From positions 1 through 7,427 of the forward strand of contig CAIJMQ010000045.1 of assembly GCA_903821905.1 (NCBI GenBank): a stretch of DNA of 7,427 nucleotides. Direction: 5' to 3'. Positions 6,637 through 7,427 of this stretch are shown one piece after another. Numbering within the stretch: the stretch's first letter is position 1; the number at the start of each line of letters is the position of its first letter. The notes below the pieces were generated by a model. It searched no databases. It saw only the letters and a list, made by a program, of their open reading frames with translations, and was not told where the DNA came from. Made by a program: the position numbers and the translations under genes. The stretch is from an uncultured bacterium (lineage in GTDB: Bacteria; CAIJMQ01).

Positions 6637-7217
6637 TCTACATACTTAATCTTATAATTCTCCTTGTAATACTATACAGAATATTTATAGGGATAGAAGG
6701 CGGATTGTTTAATGAGATGATAAATCTTGTGAATTTTATATTCAGCGCAGGTATGAGTTTTATTATTTTCAGATCGCTTGGCCCTTATATTGAAGAATAT
6801 ATTTTCCCCAACCAGAGATACGCTCTCGTCATAGCATTCTGGGCATTATTTATATTATTCATATCAATACTATGGTCGATAAAACAGTTATTTTTTTCTA
6901 AAATTTATTCTATGACCAAAGAAAAACCAGTCCCATTGCCGATACTTGTTGACAAGATCGGCGGTGCAATTTGCGGTATTATATTAGCATTGAAAATAAT
7001 GGGCTGTATTATTATCTTTCTATACATAGCACCTGTGACAAAAGATCTATATAGTCTGCATAAAGAAGGTAAAATAATCTTTAAAACGGATGAGAAATGG
7101 GTTAGTTTTAAAAAATTTGATTGGGAAAATTTTTTGAATAATTTAAAACCAGAAGAAAAATCTTTGGGCACGGAGAAAGAACAAAAAACTACCAAAGAAG
7201 AGCCAAAAGAAGAATGA
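6633..7217 (+). CDS. CvpA-like polytopic membrane protein
   Basis: A 194-residue inner-membrane protein with four predicted hydrophobic helices at about 1-20, 28-48, 63-83 and 106-132. The Gly-rich fourth segment LVDKIGGAICGIILAL (105-120) and the glycines after helix 1 (GIEGGLFNEM, 20-29) resemble the colicin V production protein family (CvpA), in which a Gly-rich segment of this kind follows a DR/DK pair. From 133 on it is soluble and charged, ending in a Lys/Glu/Thr-rich low-complexity tail (about 172-194). CvpA is linked to colicin V production, envelope stress and biofilm traits; its biochemical role is not established. The ATG 6633-6635 overlaps the ATPase stop (ATGA), with a weak GAGAG 9 nt upstream, so translation is probably coupled. 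Family assignment is by eye and moderate; a generic four-helix membrane protein is the alternative. Confidence 0.65.
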   Translation: MIYILNLIILLVILYRIFIGIEGGLFNEMINLVNFIFSAGMSFIIFRSLGPYIEEYIFPNQRYALVIAFWALFILFISILWSIKQLFFSKIYSMTKEKPVPLPILVDKIGGAICGIILALKIMGCIIIFLYIAPVTKDLYSLHKEGKIIFKTDEKWVSFKKFDWENFLNNLKPEEKSLGTEKEQKTTKEEPKEE

Positions 7218-7427
7218 AAACCATCACAAAAAAAGACCTTGTAAAGAAAATTTCTTACGCAACAGGAGAACGGCAGAAAATAGTAAAAAGAATAATAGAT
7301 GAGATTTTGGAACATATTACTGAAGCCCTAAAGCGAGGAGAAAGAGTAGAATTAAGAAAGTTTGGTATTTTTAGAATAAATTACAGAGAGGACAAGACAA
7401 TAAGAAATCCACATACGGGAGAGAAAG
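7214..7427 (+). CDS. HU/IHF-family DNA-binding protein (3' end outside window)
   Basis: The first 71 codons of a small nucleoid protein that binds and bends DNA as a dimer. Seen: an N-terminal helical pair beginning MKTITKKDLVKKI (1-13), the ALKRGERVELRKFGIF stretch (38-53) that is the family core, and RNPHTGEK (64-71) at the DNA-intercalating arm, whose conserved Pro is residue 66. Arm spacing from FG (50-51) to RNP (64-66) is 12 residues, as in IHF and HU. The usual Gly before RNP is Ile63, and the arm is less basic than usual. About 20-30 residues should follow beyond the edge. ATG 7214-7216 overlaps the CvpA-like stop (ATGA); the upstream sequence is only an A/G-rich run without a strong Shine-Dalgarno, so coupling is likely. 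Whether HU or IHF alpha/beta cannot be settled. Confidence 0.93.
   Translation, partial: MKTITKKDLVKKISYATGERQKIVKRIIDEILEHITEALKRGERVELRKFGIFRINYREDKTIRNPHTGEK

Noticed and set aside
6905-7315. Minus-strand open frame opposite the CvpA-like and HU genes, and similar antisense frames within purL, purQ and the ATPase
   Set aside because: Their products show no family features and lie wholly opposite well-supported genes; they arise from AT-rich codon use.
1-7427. Mobile elements, phage genes, CRISPR, tRNA or rRNA
   Set aside because: No transposase or integrase motifs, terminal repeats, regular spacer arrays or RNA gene signatures were seen on either strand.

Overview
The window is an AT-rich bacterial chromosomal segment with two divergently oriented blocks and no mobile element, tRNA, rRNA or CRISPR array that I can see. 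Gene content is that of a free-living bacterium with de novo purine synthesis and a type II secretion/type IV pilus class ATPase. The PurL type (1000 residues with PurS-like segments fused at its N terminus, plus a separate PurQ) recalls large PurL proteins of deltaproteobacteria, Bacteroidetes-like groups and various uncultured lineages. I cannot fix the phylum from sequence alone; a poorly sampled Gram-negative-like candidate lineage is a guess.

Layout. Bases 1-1153 (minus strand) hold most of nusA, whose 3' end lies beyond the window edge. Bases 1154-1392 are the divergent intergenic region. It has a convincing promoter reading right (TTGATT, 18 bp, TATAAT) and a purL leader of about 125 nt that can fold into three consecutive stem-loops. 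Bases 1393-5187 are purL and purQ, 6 nt apart, encoding the synthetase and glutaminase subunits of FGAM synthase (fourth step of IMP synthesis). After purQ, a short AT-rich junction carries an extended -10 promoter and a TAAAAGA motif repeated three times at exact 19-bp steps.

Bases 5227/5260-7427 are a tightly coupled three-gene unit with an ATGA overlap at each junction: a GspE/PilB-type secretion ATPase whose usual N1 domain is replaced by hydrophobic membrane segments, a CvpA-like four-helix membrane protein with a charged tail, and the beginning of an HU/IHF family DNA-bending protein cut by the right edge.

The most unusual part is this last unit. A membrane-anchored extension-type ATPase is translationally coupled to a small polytopic membrane protein and a nucleoid protein, with no pilin, PilC/GspF or secretin gene in view. 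Its ATPase start codon is also problematic: the best Shine-Dalgarno points to a non-canonical ATC, while the only conventional start nearby (TTG 5260) cuts into the first membrane helix. The rest (nusA, purL, purQ) is ordinary housekeeping, apart from a shortened NusA N-terminal domain, the absence of rimP directly upstream of nusA, and the structured purL leader.
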